Shown here: piece by piece, positions 44,495 to 53,541 of the stretch
Layout of the letters: each line of letters opens with the position of its first letter
Position numbering within the stretch: position 1 is the stretch's first letter
Made by a program: the position numbers and the translations under genes
Assembly: GCA_965199175.1 (NCBI GenBank)
Contig: OZ240684.1
Span: 682,001 to 746,000, forward strand
DNA length: 64,000 nt
From: G963923945 sp965199175
GTDB lineage: Bacteria > Pseudomonadota > Alphaproteobacteria > G963923945
Direction of reading: 5' to 3'
The notes under the pieces: model-generated
Database searches by the model: none
Told to the model about the DNA's origin: nothing
Seen by the model: the letters and a program-made list of their open reading frames with translations, nothing else

Positions 44495-45318
44495 TGTCTG
44501 AGAGTTCCCCTGATGATTTTGATCGTGCTGTTCGTGCTCCGGCCCTGGAGGAGGAGAGCAATGAAGCCTTACTGGTTGATCTGGAGGGCTTTGAAGGCCC
44601 GCTTGACCTCCTGTTATCAATGGCCCGGGATCAAAAAATTGATCTGCGTCATATATCGATATTGGCTTTGGCTGATCAGTATCTTTCTTACATTGAGCGG
44701 CTTGGGAAGATGCGTCTGGAAATTGCGGCTGATTACCTGGTGATGGCCGCATGGTTGGCATATATAAAATCACGGCTTTTATTGCCACAGCTGGATGATG
44801 AGGAAGAGGATATAAGCGGCACTGAAATGGCGGCGATTTTGACGTTACGTTTGCGCCGCTATGAGGCCATAAAGAAAGTTGGGCGTCTTTTGATGGAGCG
44901 TCCTCAGCTGGGCCAGGATATCTTCAGACGTGGCGAACCGATGCATCTGAGCGTCAATGTTTCGACAATTTATACTGTAACCCTTTATGATCTGTTGCGG
45001 GCATATGGCCAACGGCGTGCGGTCAGAACCGGTCATTCGGTTCTTCGGGTTGTCCCGACCGAGCTTTGTTCGATGGATGATGCTTTGAAAGCATTGGGTC
45101 GGTTGCTTGCCCGGACGGCTGATTGGTTTGATCTCCAGGCTCTTCTGACCCCTGATCTTAACGATTGCCTGGTTCGACGTTCTGTTTTGGCCTCGGGTTT
45201 GGCGGCCAGTTTAGAACTGGCCAGGAGCGGGGCTGCGGATATCCGCCAGGATTATTTATTCGGACCGGTTTATCTGCGTGAGGCCGCTTCTGATTCTGGT
45301 TCTGGCGGATCATCATGA
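44494..45318 (+). CDS. scpA: Segregation and condensation protein A
   Basis: Kleisin subunit of the SMC-ScpAB condensin. ATG 44494 (MSESSPDD) gives 274 residues; a GTG one codon earlier is also possible. N-terminal signature DLEGFEGPLDLLLSMARDQK with DLRHISILALADQYLSYI, then YLVMAAWLAYIKSRLLLP. It overlaps scpB by four bases, so the two are translated together. Confidence 0.94.
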   Translation: MSESSPDDFDRAVRAPALEEESNEALLVDLEGFEGPLDLLLSMARDQKIDLRHISILALADQYLSYIERLGKMRLEIAADYLVMAAWLAYIKSRLLLPQLDDEEEDISGTEMAAILTLRLRRYEAIKKVGRLLMERPQLGQDIFRRGEPMHLSVNVSTIYTVTLYDLLRAYGQRRAVRTGHSVLRVVPTELCSMDDALKALGRLLARTADWFDLQALLTPDLNDCLVRRSVLASGLAASLELARSGAADIRQDYLFGPVYLREAASDSGSGGSS

Positions 45319-46067
45319 CCGAAGATGGATCTGCCTTACGGATTCTGGAAGCATTGCTTTTTGTTTCCAGTGAACCGGTGAGCGAACAACGCATCGCCGA
45401 ATGTTTGCCTCCGGGCAGTGATATTCAGGCATTAACAGCCGAGCTTGCTGATCATTATAGTGCCCGTGGTATCCATCTGCGGCGTGTGGGTTCATGCTGG
45501 GCATTCCGGACGGCCCCGGATGTTATGCCGTATCTTGGTGTAGAGCGTGAAGTGCGCCGGGATTTATCGCAAGCTGCTGTCGAGACTTTGGCAATCATTG
45601 CGTATCACCAGCCTGTGACCAGGGCTGAAATCGAGGAAATTCGTGGCAAATCGGTGAGCGGAGGGACCCTGGAAATTCTCTCACGAATCGGCTGGGTCAA
45701 CCCTAAAGGCCGCCGCCAGTCGCCGGGGAGACCAACGACATGGGGAACCACACAAGCCTTTCTGGATCATTTTTATCTGCAATCGGTTTCTGATTTACCG
45801 GATCTGGCTGAACTCAAAGCGGCGGGTTTTCTGGATGCACGTCCGGCAGCTGAAATTTATGATGGCTTTTCCAATCGCAAACGCCAAAGCCTCGGATTAC
45901 CGCTGGCTGGTGATCATGATCCTGATGACGGTGACAGCGGAGATGACAGAGGTAACATGACAGGGAATCCATTTGAGAGCACCAGAGATCTTCGGGAACG
46001 TGATGATTCATCTGATGATGACGAGACAACAATGATGATTGAATCAAAGAAAGAGGATGAATCATAG
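45315..46067 (+). CDS. scpB: Segregation and condensation protein B
   Basis: 250 residues. Two winged-helix domains (ILEALLFVSSEPVSEQRIAE; AVETLAIIAYHQPVTRAEIE and EIRGKSVSGGTLEILSRIGW; TWGTTQAFLDHF). The last 60 residues are an acidic tail rich in aspartate and serine. Partner of ScpA in condensin. Confidence 0.94.
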   Translation: MTEDGSALRILEALLFVSSEPVSEQRIAECLPPGSDIQALTAELADHYSARGIHLRRVGSCWAFRTAPDVMPYLGVEREVRRDLSQAAVETLAIIAYHQPVTRAEIEEIRGKSVSGGTLEILSRIGWVNPKGRRQSPGRPTTWGTTQAFLDHFYLQSVSDLPDLAELKAAGFLDARPAAEIYDGFSNRKRQSLGLPLAGDHDPDDGDSGDDRGNMTGNPFESTRDLRERDDSSDDDETTMMIESKKEDES

Positions 46068-46156
46068 CAGTTGGTTGTGGTTTTTTATGAAAAATTGTCT
46101 CATAATAGAGGCTGTTCTTTGTGAGTGGCTTGTTGAAATCTGGAGGCATGCAAACA

Positions 46157-46351
46157 ATGACCCCTGGTCCCTATCAAATTCTCCTGATCTTGCTGATTGT
46201 TCTGATTATCTTCGGGGCTGGAAAATTGCCCCGTGTTATGGGTGACCTTGCCCGGGGCATTAAGAATTTCAAACATGGCTTAAAGGACGAAGAGGACAAA
46301 CCCAAGAAAATCGACCGCCGTAAAAAGGCTGACGCCGAGAGTGATCTTTGA
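46157..46351 (+). CDS. tatA: Twin-arginine translocase subunit TatA
   Basis: Pore-forming subunit of the Tat export system. A short N-terminal membrane helix (YQILLILLIVLIIFGAGKLP, with the conserved FG turn) followed by an amphipathic helix (RVMGDLARGIKNFKHGL) and a charged tail. I chose ATG 46157 (MTPGPYQ), which has GGAGG ten bases before it; ATG 46148 and GTG 46121 are possible but fit less well. Confidence 0.92.
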   Translation: MTPGPYQILLILLIVLIIFGAGKLPRVMGDLARGIKNFKHGLKDEEDKPKKIDRRKKADAESDL

Positions 46352-46381
46352 AAATTTTTGTGCTCAACCCGCCTGGCATGA

Positions 46382-46723
46382 ATGTTTGATATCGGATGGA
46401 CTGAGATTGTTTTAGCAGCAGTGGTCGCTCTGGTTGTCCTTGGACCCCGTGATCTTCCCCATGCTCTGCGCCTCCTTGGCAGATGGACGCGAAGAATTCG
46501 CCAGATGGCCCGCGATTTTCATAACAGCCTTGATTTTGATACCCGGGATGATCATCACCCGGCCACCTTTGAGCAGATCAACAGGATTGGCGGTGATCAG
46601 GCCGAAGAAACTGTTCCTGCTGATACAAGGATGGATCAAGGCAGGCAGACGCCGCCTTCTGAAAAATCGACCCTAAAAAAAACGACCCGTGAGCCAGAAA
46701 AACCGGAGGCATCTTCTCCGTGA
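46382..46723 (+). CDS. tatB: Twin-arginine translocase subunit TatB
   Basis: 113 residues. Starts MFDIGWTEIVLAAVVALVVL, then GPRDLPHALRLLGRW, the TatB hinge and amphipathic helix, then a polar tail. It binds the signal peptide receptor complex together with TatC. 30 bp after tatA and 32 bp before tatC. Confidence 0.94.
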   Translation: MFDIGWTEIVLAAVVALVVLGPRDLPHALRLLGRWTRRIRQMARDFHNSLDFDTRDDHHPATFEQINRIGGDQAEETVPADTRMDQGRQTPPSEKSTLKKTTREPEKPEASSP

Positions 46724-46755
46724 GGGCCACAATCAGATAAAAAATCAGGCAGTCC

Positions 46756-47625
46756 ATGATGTCACCTTCCCCCGGCGACAAAAAATCTTCCGCATCATCA
46801 ATAATCGACACGCCGATTACTGAAAACGCAGAGGGTGGCTTTATGTCCCCTATGGAGCATTTGCTTGAATTGCGTAACCGCCTGATATGGTCGCTTGCTG
46901 TTTTATTGATTGCTTTTGGGATCAGCTTTGTATTTGCCGAAGATATTTATGAATTCCTGGTTCGGCCTCTTGCGATGGTCCTGGCCGAACGCGGTGATGA
47001 TTACCGGATGATTTACACTGATTTGACGGAAGTCTTTTTTGTCTATTTACGGGTGGCTTTTTTTGCGGCGTTTATGTTGGCTTTTCCTGTTATTGCGGTT
47101 CAGATATGGATATTTGTGGCTCCGGGTCTTTATGCTCACGAAAAACGGGCTTTTCTTCCCTTTCTCATTTCAACACCTGTGCTGTTTTTTCTTGGGGCAT
47201 CATTGGCATATTATGTCATCTTTCCATTGGCTTGGCGGTTTTTCCTCAGTTTTGAGATCGGAAACGGAGAAGGGGTTCTTCCCATCCAGCTGGAAGCAAA
47301 AGTGAATGAATATTTAGGCCTGGTCATGAGCCTTATTTTCGCCTTTGGAGTCAGTTTTCAACTGCCGGTTTTATTGACTCTTCTGGCGCGCGCCGGAATC
47401 CTCACTGCGGCTTTCTTAAAAAGTGGCCGCAAATATGCTTTGGTTCTGGTCTTTGTTGCCGCCGCCATTTTGACTCCTCCCGATGTGATCAGCCAAATCG
47501 GCTTGGCAATCCCGATTTTTTTGCTCTATGAGTTGTCTGTTCTTTCGGTCAGCATCATGGAACGCCGACGTTCCGCAAAGCAGCATTCAGAGGATAAAAA
47601 GGATTCTTCTGATGTTGCTTTTTAA
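46756..47625 (+). CDS. tatC: Twin-arginine translocase subunit TatC
   Basis: 289 residues, six membrane spans. Conserved MSPMEHLLELRNRLIWSL at the first helix, the periplasmic FVYLRVAFFAAFMLAFPVI, and FGVSFQLPVLLTLLARAGI. It has about 30 extra N-terminal residues and an acidic C-terminal tail. Recognises the twin-arginine motif of exported proteins. Confidence 0.95.
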   Translation: MMSPSPGDKKSSASSIIDTPITENAEGGFMSPMEHLLELRNRLIWSLAVLLIAFGISFVFAEDIYEFLVRPLAMVLAERGDDYRMIYTDLTEVFFVYLRVAFFAAFMLAFPVIAVQIWIFVAPGLYAHEKRAFLPFLISTPVLFFLGASLAYYVIFPLAWRFFLSFEIGNGEGVLPIQLEAKVNEYLGLVMSLIFAFGVSFQLPVLLTLLARAGILTAAFLKSGRKYALVLVFVAAAILTPPDVISQIGLAIPIFLLYELSVLSVSIMERRRSAKQHSEDKKDSSDVAF

Positions 47626-47697
47626 GTGATCTTCCTCAATCATCCTTCTGGTTTTTATTTCGTATTTTAGCGTCAGTTTTGCATTGATTATGTGCCC

Positions 47698-48978
47698 ATG
47701 CATCCGATTAAGACGATACGTGACAATCCTGCTGTTTTTGATGCAGAGCTGAAACGGCGCAGTTTACCGCCGGTTGCAGAGGATATTCTGGTTCTTGATA
47801 GCCAGTTGCGCACAGCCAAAGCCGCCGTTCAGTCATTACAGGAACAGCGCAATACCCTTTCAGGTCAAATTGGCTCTTTGATGCGTTCCGGCCAGCATGA
47901 TCAGGCCGAAGCCCTGAAAGCCAAGGTGGCCTCTTTTAAGGATGGTCTGCGTGATCAGGAAACAGAAGTTACCTCGATTGAGGAGCACTTACAGTCTCGT
48001 CTGGCTGAATTGCCCAATATACTTTCTGCCGATGTTCCTGATGGTCCGGATGAAACCTCCAATCGTGAGGAACGCCGGATTGGCGAGCTTCCTGATTTTG
48101 ATTTTACCCCCCGGGATCATGCCGATATTGGTCGTGGTTTAGGTTTGATGGATTTTGAAGCTGCTGCGGCCATGTCCGGGGCACGTTTTGTTGTTCTCAA
48201 AGGACTTTTAGCACGGCTTGAGCGCGCTCTGGCAGCGTTCATGCTTGATTTGCATACCCAACGTTTTGGTTATCTTGAAACCTATGTACCTTCTTTGGTA
48301 CGGGACCATGCTCTTTACGGGACCGGCCAACTCCCGAAATTTTCTCAGGATTTGTTCAAAGCAGGAAGTGACCATTGGTTGATTCCAACCGCAGAAGTTT
48401 CTTTGACCAATATGGTTGCCGGAACCATTCTGACAGCCGATGCATTGCCCATACGGTTGACGGCCTACAGTGCCTGCTTTCGTTCGGAAGCCGGGGCTGC
48501 CGGTAAGGATACCCATGGTATGATCCGCCAGCACCAATTCAGCAAGGTGGAGCTGGTTTCCATCACCACAGCCGAACAGTCAGCTGATGAACATGAGCGG
48601 ATGACCGCTTGTGCAGAAGAGGTTCTCAGGCAATTAAAGCTGCCTTACCGGGTTGTTACATTATGTTCCGGGGATACGGGTTTTTCGGCTCAAAAAACCT
48701 ATGATATTGAGGTCTGGCTACCAGGGCAGGGGGGATATCGGGAGATTTCCAGCTGTTCTAACTGTGGTCCGTTTCAGGCCCGGCGGTTGCAAGCCCGTTA
48801 CCGGCGTTCTGAGGGGGGTGCTCTTGATTATGTTCATACCTTAAATGGCTCAGGGCTGGCGGTTGGCCGCACATTGATTGCTGTCCTTGAAAATTATCAA
48901 CAGGCAGATGGATCGGTGCTGGTTCCGCTGTCTCTCCAGCCTTATATGGGCGGGATGAAAATGATCGGAGCCCTTTGA
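47698..48978 (+). CDS. serS: Seryl-tRNA synthetase
   Basis: Charges tRNA-Ser. An N-terminal coiled-coil arm (residues about 30-100) and a class II catalytic core: ETYVPSLVRDHALYGTGQLP, motif 2 in CFRSEAGAAGKDTHGMIRQH, motif 3 in NGSGLAVGRTLIAVLENYQ. I chose ATG 47698 (MHPIKTIRDNP, the standard N-terminus) over GTG 47692. It is followed after 19 bp by pcm; the surE gene usual between them is absent. Confidence 0.96.
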   Translation: MHPIKTIRDNPAVFDAELKRRSLPPVAEDILVLDSQLRTAKAAVQSLQEQRNTLSGQIGSLMRSGQHDQAEALKAKVASFKDGLRDQETEVTSIEEHLQSRLAELPNILSADVPDGPDETSNREERRIGELPDFDFTPRDHADIGRGLGLMDFEAAAAMSGARFVVLKGLLARLERALAAFMLDLHTQRFGYLETYVPSLVRDHALYGTGQLPKFSQDLFKAGSDHWLIPTAEVSLTNMVAGTILTADALPIRLTAYSACFRSEAGAAGKDTHGMIRQHQFSKVELVSITTAEQSADEHERMTACAEEVLRQLKLPYRVVTLCSGDTGFSAQKTYDIEVWLPGQGGYREISSCSNCGPFQARRLQARYRRSEGGALDYVHTLNGSGLAVGRTLIAVLENYQQADGSVLVPLSLQPYMGGMKMIGAL

Positions 48979-48997
48979 TGCGGGTAAAGAGTAAAGG

Positions 48998-49702
48998 ATG
49001 ATTGATCAGGACGCTCTTGCGACTCGCAAAATCAGTTTATTGATGGAATTGCGCAAATGGGGTGTGAGTGATCATCGGGTGCTCTCAGCAATTGAACGCA
49101 CACCACGTGAGGTTTTTCTGCCCGAATTTCTCCATGGCCGGGCCTATGATAACGTGGCTCTTCCGATTGATTGTGGCCAGACAATCAGCCAACCATTGGT
49201 GGTTGCGGTGATGACTCAGGCACTGGATCTGGAGGATCGCAATCCCCGTTGTCTTGAGATTGGCACTGGTTCGGGGTATCAGGCCGCTATCTTATCCCGG
49301 CTGTGTCGGCGGGTGTATAGTATTGAGCGACACCGGGACCTTTTTCTACGTGCCCAGAGTTATTTTAAGACTCTCCATTTGACCAATATCGTGGCCCGCC
49401 ATAGCGATGGCAGTCGTGGCTGGCCAGAGCAAGCCCCGATTGACCGGATTATTGTGACCGCGGCGGCGGTTGATGTTCCGCCTGTTCTTGCTGATCAACT
49501 GGCTGAAGGGGGAGTCATGGTGGTTCCTGTGGGTGATATTTACGGTGAACAACAGATTTTACAAGTCCGGCGTACCCAGGATGGGTTTGACCATCAGTCG
49601 ATTCTCTCGGTTCGTTTTGTCCCTCTGATTGAGGGAAATGCTGAGGAAAAAAACACAGGCAAAAAGGCACAGGAACACCCGGTAAGAAATACCGTGATGT
49701 GA
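48998..49702 (+). CDS. pcm: Protein-L-isoaspartate O-methyltransferase
   Basis: Repairs isoaspartyl residues with S-adenosylmethionine. 234 residues. ERTPREVFLPEFLHGRAYDN, CGQTISQPLVVAVMTQAL, SAM motif I LEIGTGSGYQAAILSRL and the APIDRIIVTAAAVDVPP segment. Ribosome site AAAGG just before the ATG. C-terminal 20 residues are basic and extra to the domain. Confidence 0.94.
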   Translation: MIDQDALATRKISLLMELRKWGVSDHRVLSAIERTPREVFLPEFLHGRAYDNVALPIDCGQTISQPLVVAVMTQALDLEDRNPRCLEIGTGSGYQAAILSRLCRRVYSIERHRDLFLRAQSYFKTLHLTNIVARHSDGSRGWPEQAPIDRIIVTAAAVDVPPVLADQLAEGGVMVVPVGDIYGEQQILQVRRTQDGFDHQSILSVRFVPLIEGNAEEKNTGKKAQEHPVRNTVM

Positions 49703-49712
49703 TAAAAAAGAT

Positions 49713-50798
49713 ATGACAAAGACATTTGTGTCCTTTTTTTTGCATTCTCAAATATACAGGCGCATCACCCGCATGATCTGCCTGGTTGGGTTTAGTGTGT
49801 TGGCGGGTCTTTCCGGGGCTTGTGAGAAATATGTTTATTTCTGGGATGAGCATCCCAATCTTCCGGGCGATCCCAAACCTCAGGGTAAAGAAAAAAAAGC
49901 TACCGGGCCGGGGGGGATCATCACCGTGTCTAAGGGGGATACTCTTTACGGATTGGCGCAACGTCATGGTCTGGTCCTTCGCGATTTTATTAAGGTCAAC
50001 CATCTCAAACCGCCTTATATTCTTCAGCCAGGTCAGCGTCTTGAGGCCCCGCAATCCAGAGTATATAGGGTCTCAAAGGGAGATACAGCCTATGGGATTG
50101 CCCGCCGACACGGTGTTGATGTGTATCGTTTGATCCAGCTCAATAATTTGTCCGGCAACGCAGTTATCCGGGAAGGTCAACGTCTTAAACTGCCACCGCC
50201 GGTTGTTTTGTCACCGCCTGCTCAGTCATCGAAGAGTCAAGATTCTCTGTCCGGGCAGGCAGCCAAAGAAAAAAAACCGATCAGACAATCTGGTAACAGA
50301 ATTCAGGATATCAGGAATACCGGTCCAACCGGGAGTACTGAGGCCCAAAGACCCAAACCCCGACCGAAAAATATTCAATCAAAGCCTCCCCGGCCAAAGG
50401 CGGTTTCGCCTCCGAAATTGGCCGGCAAAGGGTTTTCCTGGCCCGTACGTGGTCGGGTCATTTTGCCCTATGGTAAGCAGGCCGGTGGCCGTTTTAATGA
50501 TGGCATTAATATTGCCGCTCAATCAGGATCTGATATCCGGGCGGCGCAAAATGGTGTTGTTGTATATGTTGGCAATGAATTGCCGGGATTTGGTAATTTG
50601 CTGATTGTGAAACATGCCGATGGCTGGACGTCCGCTTATGCTCAGTGCCGCGAAATTTTCGTCAAGCGCGGTCAGAAAGTAAAAAAAGGCCAGGTCGTGG
50701 CAGAGGTCGGGGCAACCGGTAATGTCTCGAAACCACAGCTTCATTTTGAATTGCGCCGGCGGGCTCAGCCGGTCGATCCCCGGCGGTATCTGATTTAA
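49713..50798 (+). CDS. LysM/M23 domain protein, NlpD-like amidase activator
   Basis: 361 residues. N-terminal hydrophobic signal with a cysteine (VLAGLSGACEKYVYF), possibly a lipoprotein. Two LysM domains (ITVSKGDTLYGLAQRHGLVL and YRVSKGDTAYGIARRHGVDV), a proline/lysine linker, and a C-terminal LytM fold. The zinc ligands are lost: the usual HxxxD is FNDGIN, and the later H is Q in SAYAQC, with only LHFEL kept. Such degenerate LytM proteins activate division amidases rather than cut peptidoglycan themselves. Confidence 0.9.
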   Translation: MTKTFVSFFLHSQIYRRITRMICLVGFSVLAGLSGACEKYVYFWDEHPNLPGDPKPQGKEKKATGPGGIITVSKGDTLYGLAQRHGLVLRDFIKVNHLKPPYILQPGQRLEAPQSRVYRVSKGDTAYGIARRHGVDVYRLIQLNNLSGNAVIREGQRLKLPPPVVLSPPAQSSKSQDSLSGQAAKEKKPIRQSGNRIQDIRNTGPTGSTEAQRPKPRPKNIQSKPPRPKAVSPPKLAGKGFSWPVRGRVILPYGKQAGGRFNDGINIAAQSGSDIRAAQNGVVVYVGNELPGFGNLLIVKHADGWTSAYAQCREIFVKRGQKVKKGQVVAEVGATGNVSKPQLHFELRRRAQPVDPRRYLI

Positions 50799-50830
50799 GT
50801 CTTGCGGCCCTCAATATATGATATTTTCTC

Positions 50831-50862
50831 AATACTGAGGAATTGTAATACTGAGGAATTGT
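50831..50862 (+). repeat. 16-bp perfect direct repeat duplicating a ribosome-binding site
   Basis: Two exact adjacent copies of aatactgaggaattgt ending one base before the methyltransferase ATG (50864). Each copy contains a GAGGA ribosome-binding site; the second is at the normal spacing. Confidence 0.92.
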
Positions 50863-50863
50863 A

Positions 50864-51796
50864 ATGGAATGTCTTCTTTGTCTCGGGGAACAATGGACCC
50901 CGGTCTCTCAATATGATCGGTACGGACACCCTCTTGAGACTCGTTTATGCGAGGGTTGTGGTCTGATTTGTAATAACCCTGTCCCTGATGAAACCACGTT
51001 GATGCGTTTTTATACCGATCAATACCGTCTTACGTATAAGGGAGCACATATACCGCGCAAACGCCAGATTTACAGGAATTTCAAGGGTGCCTACCAGCAA
51101 ATGATCCGTTTTGGCGATGTGATGAAAACCACCGATACTGTTCTTGATCTGGGTTCTGGTAGCGGTGAATTTCTCTATCTTGCCGATAAGATAGGCAAGA
51201 CAACATATGGCATTGAACCGTATCAGGCTTATGTTGAATATTGCCGTGAGACATTGGGCCTTAATGTAAAAATGGCTTCCCTGAGTGCGGATCTTTTCGC
51301 CCCTCAGCAATTCGATTTTATTCGCGCCAATCATGTTCTTGAACATATGGCCTCACCGATTGAGGCCCTGGGTATTGTGCGTCGCTGGCTGTCTGAAGAC
51401 GGGGTTCTTCATCTCGAAGTGCCGGATATTGAGCAGTATTGTCGCAGCAAATCAGTCAAAAATATTTTTCATTTCGGGCATATTTTCAATTTTAATTTCG
51501 AGACTTTGGTGGCAACCGCCGGTCTTGCCGGGTTTGAACCAATAGCCGGCCAAAAACGTTCCACCAGCCTGTTGTTGCGTCCTTCCTCTTTCCGGACCCA
51601 TGATCAGGCCAAAAATAAAAACAACGCCTCCCGGTTACGTAAGATTATTGATGCTCATTATGATCAGGGATTCCGGTGGAATCGGGTGACGAAAACCGGC
51701 AATAAGCTGGGGCGGTTGCTCACTGAAAGCTATTGGGCTGCCAGGCTCGGAACGCCGCAGAAGATTGGTCAGTATTTTGCCGATCAACTCGGTTGA
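50864..51796 (+). CDS. Class I SAM-dependent methyltransferase with N-terminal zinc-type cysteines
   Basis: 310 residues. N-terminal pairs CLLC (residues 3-6) and CEGCG (about 29-33) look like a zinc site, as in sugar or small-molecule C-methyltransferases. SAM motif I VLDLGSGSGEFLYLADK, then FDFIRANHVLEHMASP and VLHLEVPDIEQYC. Last gene of the plus run that began at argS. Substrate unknown; a nucleotide sugar is possible by analogy. Its stop codon lies in the loop of the terminator hairpin. Confidence 0.85.
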   Translation: MECLLCLGEQWTPVSQYDRYGHPLETRLCEGCGLICNNPVPDETTLMRFYTDQYRLTYKGAHIPRKRQIYRNFKGAYQQMIRFGDVMKTTDTVLDLGSGSGEFLYLADKIGKTTYGIEPYQAYVEYCRETLGLNVKMASLSADLFAPQQFDFIRANHVLEHMASPIEALGIVRRWLSEDGVLHLEVPDIEQYCRSKSVKNIFHFGHIFNFNFETLVATAGLAGFEPIAGQKRSTSLLLRPSSFRTHDQAKNKNNASRLRKIIDAHYDQGFRWNRVTKTGNKLGRLLTESYWAARLGTPQKIGQYFADQLG

Positions 51797-51811
51797 TGAA
51801 CCGGTTTTTTT
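51789..51811 (+). terminator. Rho-independent terminator overlapping a stop codon
   Basis: Hairpin CGGTT-GATG-AACCG (51790-51803) followed by a G and seven T. The TGA stop of the methyltransferase is at 51794-51796, inside the stem and loop. Confidence 0.75.
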
Positions 51812-51836
51812 CAGGCGTTTAATATTGTAACGGGTA

Positions 51837-52769
51837 TTATTTTTCTATAACCAACGGCTTTTTGAGGCGACCGGCCAGAAACTGGATATAATGCCAGGCT
51901 ACCCGCCCGGAGAGTGCGCCGCGTGACCGGGCCCATTCCAGACATTCGGCACGCATTTTTTCTGGTTGAATGTTCAAACCATAGGCCCGGGCATAGCTGT
52001 CCACAATTTCAAGATAGGTTTCCTGATCAAGCGAATGAAAGCCAATCCAGAGACCAAAACGATCCGAAAGTGAGATGTTTTCATCAATGGCATCAACCGG
52101 GGCAAGAGGACTCCGGGCCTCATCATCCTCACGTGGCGTCAGGTGGCGTAAATTAGAGGTCGCGTAAAATAAGATATGATCCGGTCGTCCTTCGATGCCA
52201 CCATCAAGAACCGATTTCAGCGATTTATAATGGGTATCAGATGTGCCGAAGGATAAATCGTCACAAAAAAGGATACAGCGCCGGGTTGTCTGGCGCAAAC
52301 AATGCAATAAATCGGGTAGGGTGGTGATATCTTCGCGCTGAATTTCAATCAATGCCAACCGCTTTTTTTTGGCACACCGGGCATTAACGGCGTCAAATAC
52401 TGATTTAATGAGAGAGCTTTTTCCGGTTCCCCGTGCCCCCCATAACAAGGCATTATTGGCCGTATGGCCAAGAGCAAAAACCCGGGTATTGGTGAGCAGA
52501 CGCTCTTTTTGGTCATCCATCCCCTTAAGGAGATTGATGGGAATCGAATGGGTATTCTCAATGGCCCGTAAATAACCGGGCCGGGATTGCCAGACGAACG
52601 CATCAGCATGGCCGATATCCGGTGGCGATGGCGGAGGAGGCGCCAAACGTTCCAGGGCCTCAGCAATACGTTTGAGCAAAACAGCATTCGATGAGTCGCT
52701 TGTCTGGTCACTAGAAGACATCGCGAGTGATGCTGCCTGAATAATTGGATCACGCATGGCAGCGATCAT
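51837..52769 (-). CDS. DUF815 family AAA+ ATPase
   Basis: 310 residues. Walker A GARGTGKSSLIKSVF, Walker B-like CILFCDDLSFG, sensor ATSNLRHLTPRE, and SLSDRFGLWIGFH. A widespread but uncharacterised ATPase commonly divergent from yajC in alphaproteobacteria. The N-terminal 60 residues are variable. Convergent with the methyltransferase gene. Confidence 0.9.
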   Translation of the reverse strand: MIAAMRDPIIQAASLAMSSSDQTSDSSNAVLLKRIAEALERLAPPPPSPPDIGHADAFVWQSRPGYLRAIENTHSIPINLLKGMDDQKERLLTNTRVFALGHTANNALLWGARGTGKSSLIKSVFDAVNARCAKKKRLALIEIQREDITTLPDLLHCLRQTTRRCILFCDDLSFGTSDTHYKSLKSVLDGGIEGRPDHILFYATSNLRHLTPREDDEARSPLAPVDAIDENISLSDRFGLWIGFHSLDQETYLEIVDSYARAYGLNIQPEKMRAECLEWARSRGALSGRVAWHYIQFLAGRLKKPLVIEK

Positions 52770-52882
52770 AATCCGTTCATTTTCATCGTCAATTATTCAA
52801 AAATGGTCGATGATTCAGAGGATCGTGATGATTGGGCTTTAGAAAATAGTATACAGTTGAAAACAGTATTCAGGGGAGAGTG

Positions 52883-52927
52883 TTTATAAGGAAATTATTT
52901 ATAAGGAGAGTGCTTATAAAGAAATTT
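52883..52927 (+). repeat. 15-bp imperfect direct repeats, 3 copies, intergenic
   Basis: Adjacent units tttataaggaaatta, tttataaggagagtg and cttataaagaaattt in the 328-bp divergent gap 52770-53097 between the DUF815 gene and yajC. Apart from these and a candidate yajC promoter I see nothing in the gap. Confidence 0.75.
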
Positions 52928-53025
52928 TGTCTTGAAAAAATTTTGAATTGAACGAAATAAAAATCAACCATCAGGAATCAATCATCCAGGTCAGGGCGTG
53001 AGAGAGTATTTTTACCCGGCCGGAG

Positions 53026-53053
53026 TTGCAAAACCTTCACAGGAAGCTATAGT
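53026..53053 (+). promoter_or_regulatory. Candidate sigma-70 promoter of yajC-secD-secF
   Basis: TTGCAA at 53026-53031, a 16-bp spacer, and TATAGT at 53048-53053, 45 bp before the yajC ATG. Motif evidence only. Confidence 0.45.
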
Positions 53054-53097
53054 CTGCGCCGGACACTCCCCTGACAGATCGATAATGGTAGCTAAGC

Positions 53098-53541
53098 ATG
53101 ACATTTTTAGATAGATTTTTTGCCGATTTTTTGGTTTCTCCCGCCCATGCCCAAACCGGTGGTGCTGCAACCGGGGCTGATTTATTTGGTGGTTTTCTCC
53201 TGCCACTTCTGCTGATTTTTGTCGTTTTTTACTTTCTGCTCATTCGTCCCCAGAATAAAAAACTCAAAGAGCACAGACAAATGGTTGAGGCTCTCCGGCG
53301 CGGGGACAAAGTTGTAACCAGCGGCGGCATCATTGGCTCAATTTCCAAAGTCGATAATGATACCGAAATTACGATTGAGATTGCCGAAAAGGTGCGGGTA
53401 AAGGTATTGCGTCATGCCATCACTGAGGTCCTCAATAAACCGCAACCAGTTGGTCAATCTGTTGATCAATCCGCTAAAACCCGGACAACGACAAGACGCA
53501 CAAGCAGCAGTTCACGGACGCGTAAACGGAAAACAAAATAA
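53098..53541 (+). CDS. yajC: Preprotein translocase subunit YajC
   Basis: 147 residues. One membrane helix (LFGGFLLPLLLIFVVFYFLL, about residues 30-50), then the conserved IRPQNKKLKEHRQMVEALRR, GDKVVTSGGIIGSI. The tail is long, basic and rich in serine and threonine. Its stop overlaps the secD ATG (TAATG). Confidence 0.94.
   Translation: MTFLDRFFADFLVSPAHAQTGGAATGADLFGGFLLPLLLIFVVFYFLLIRPQNKKLKEHRQMVEALRRGDKVVTSGGIIGSISKVDNDTEITIEIAEKVRVKVLRHAITEVLNKPQPVGQSVDQSAKTRTTTRRTSSSSRTRKRKTK

Noticed and set aside
49713..50798. Active M23 endopeptidase
   Set aside because: The zinc ligands H and D of the first motif and the later H are replaced (FNDGIN, AYAQC), so an amidase-activator role is more likely.
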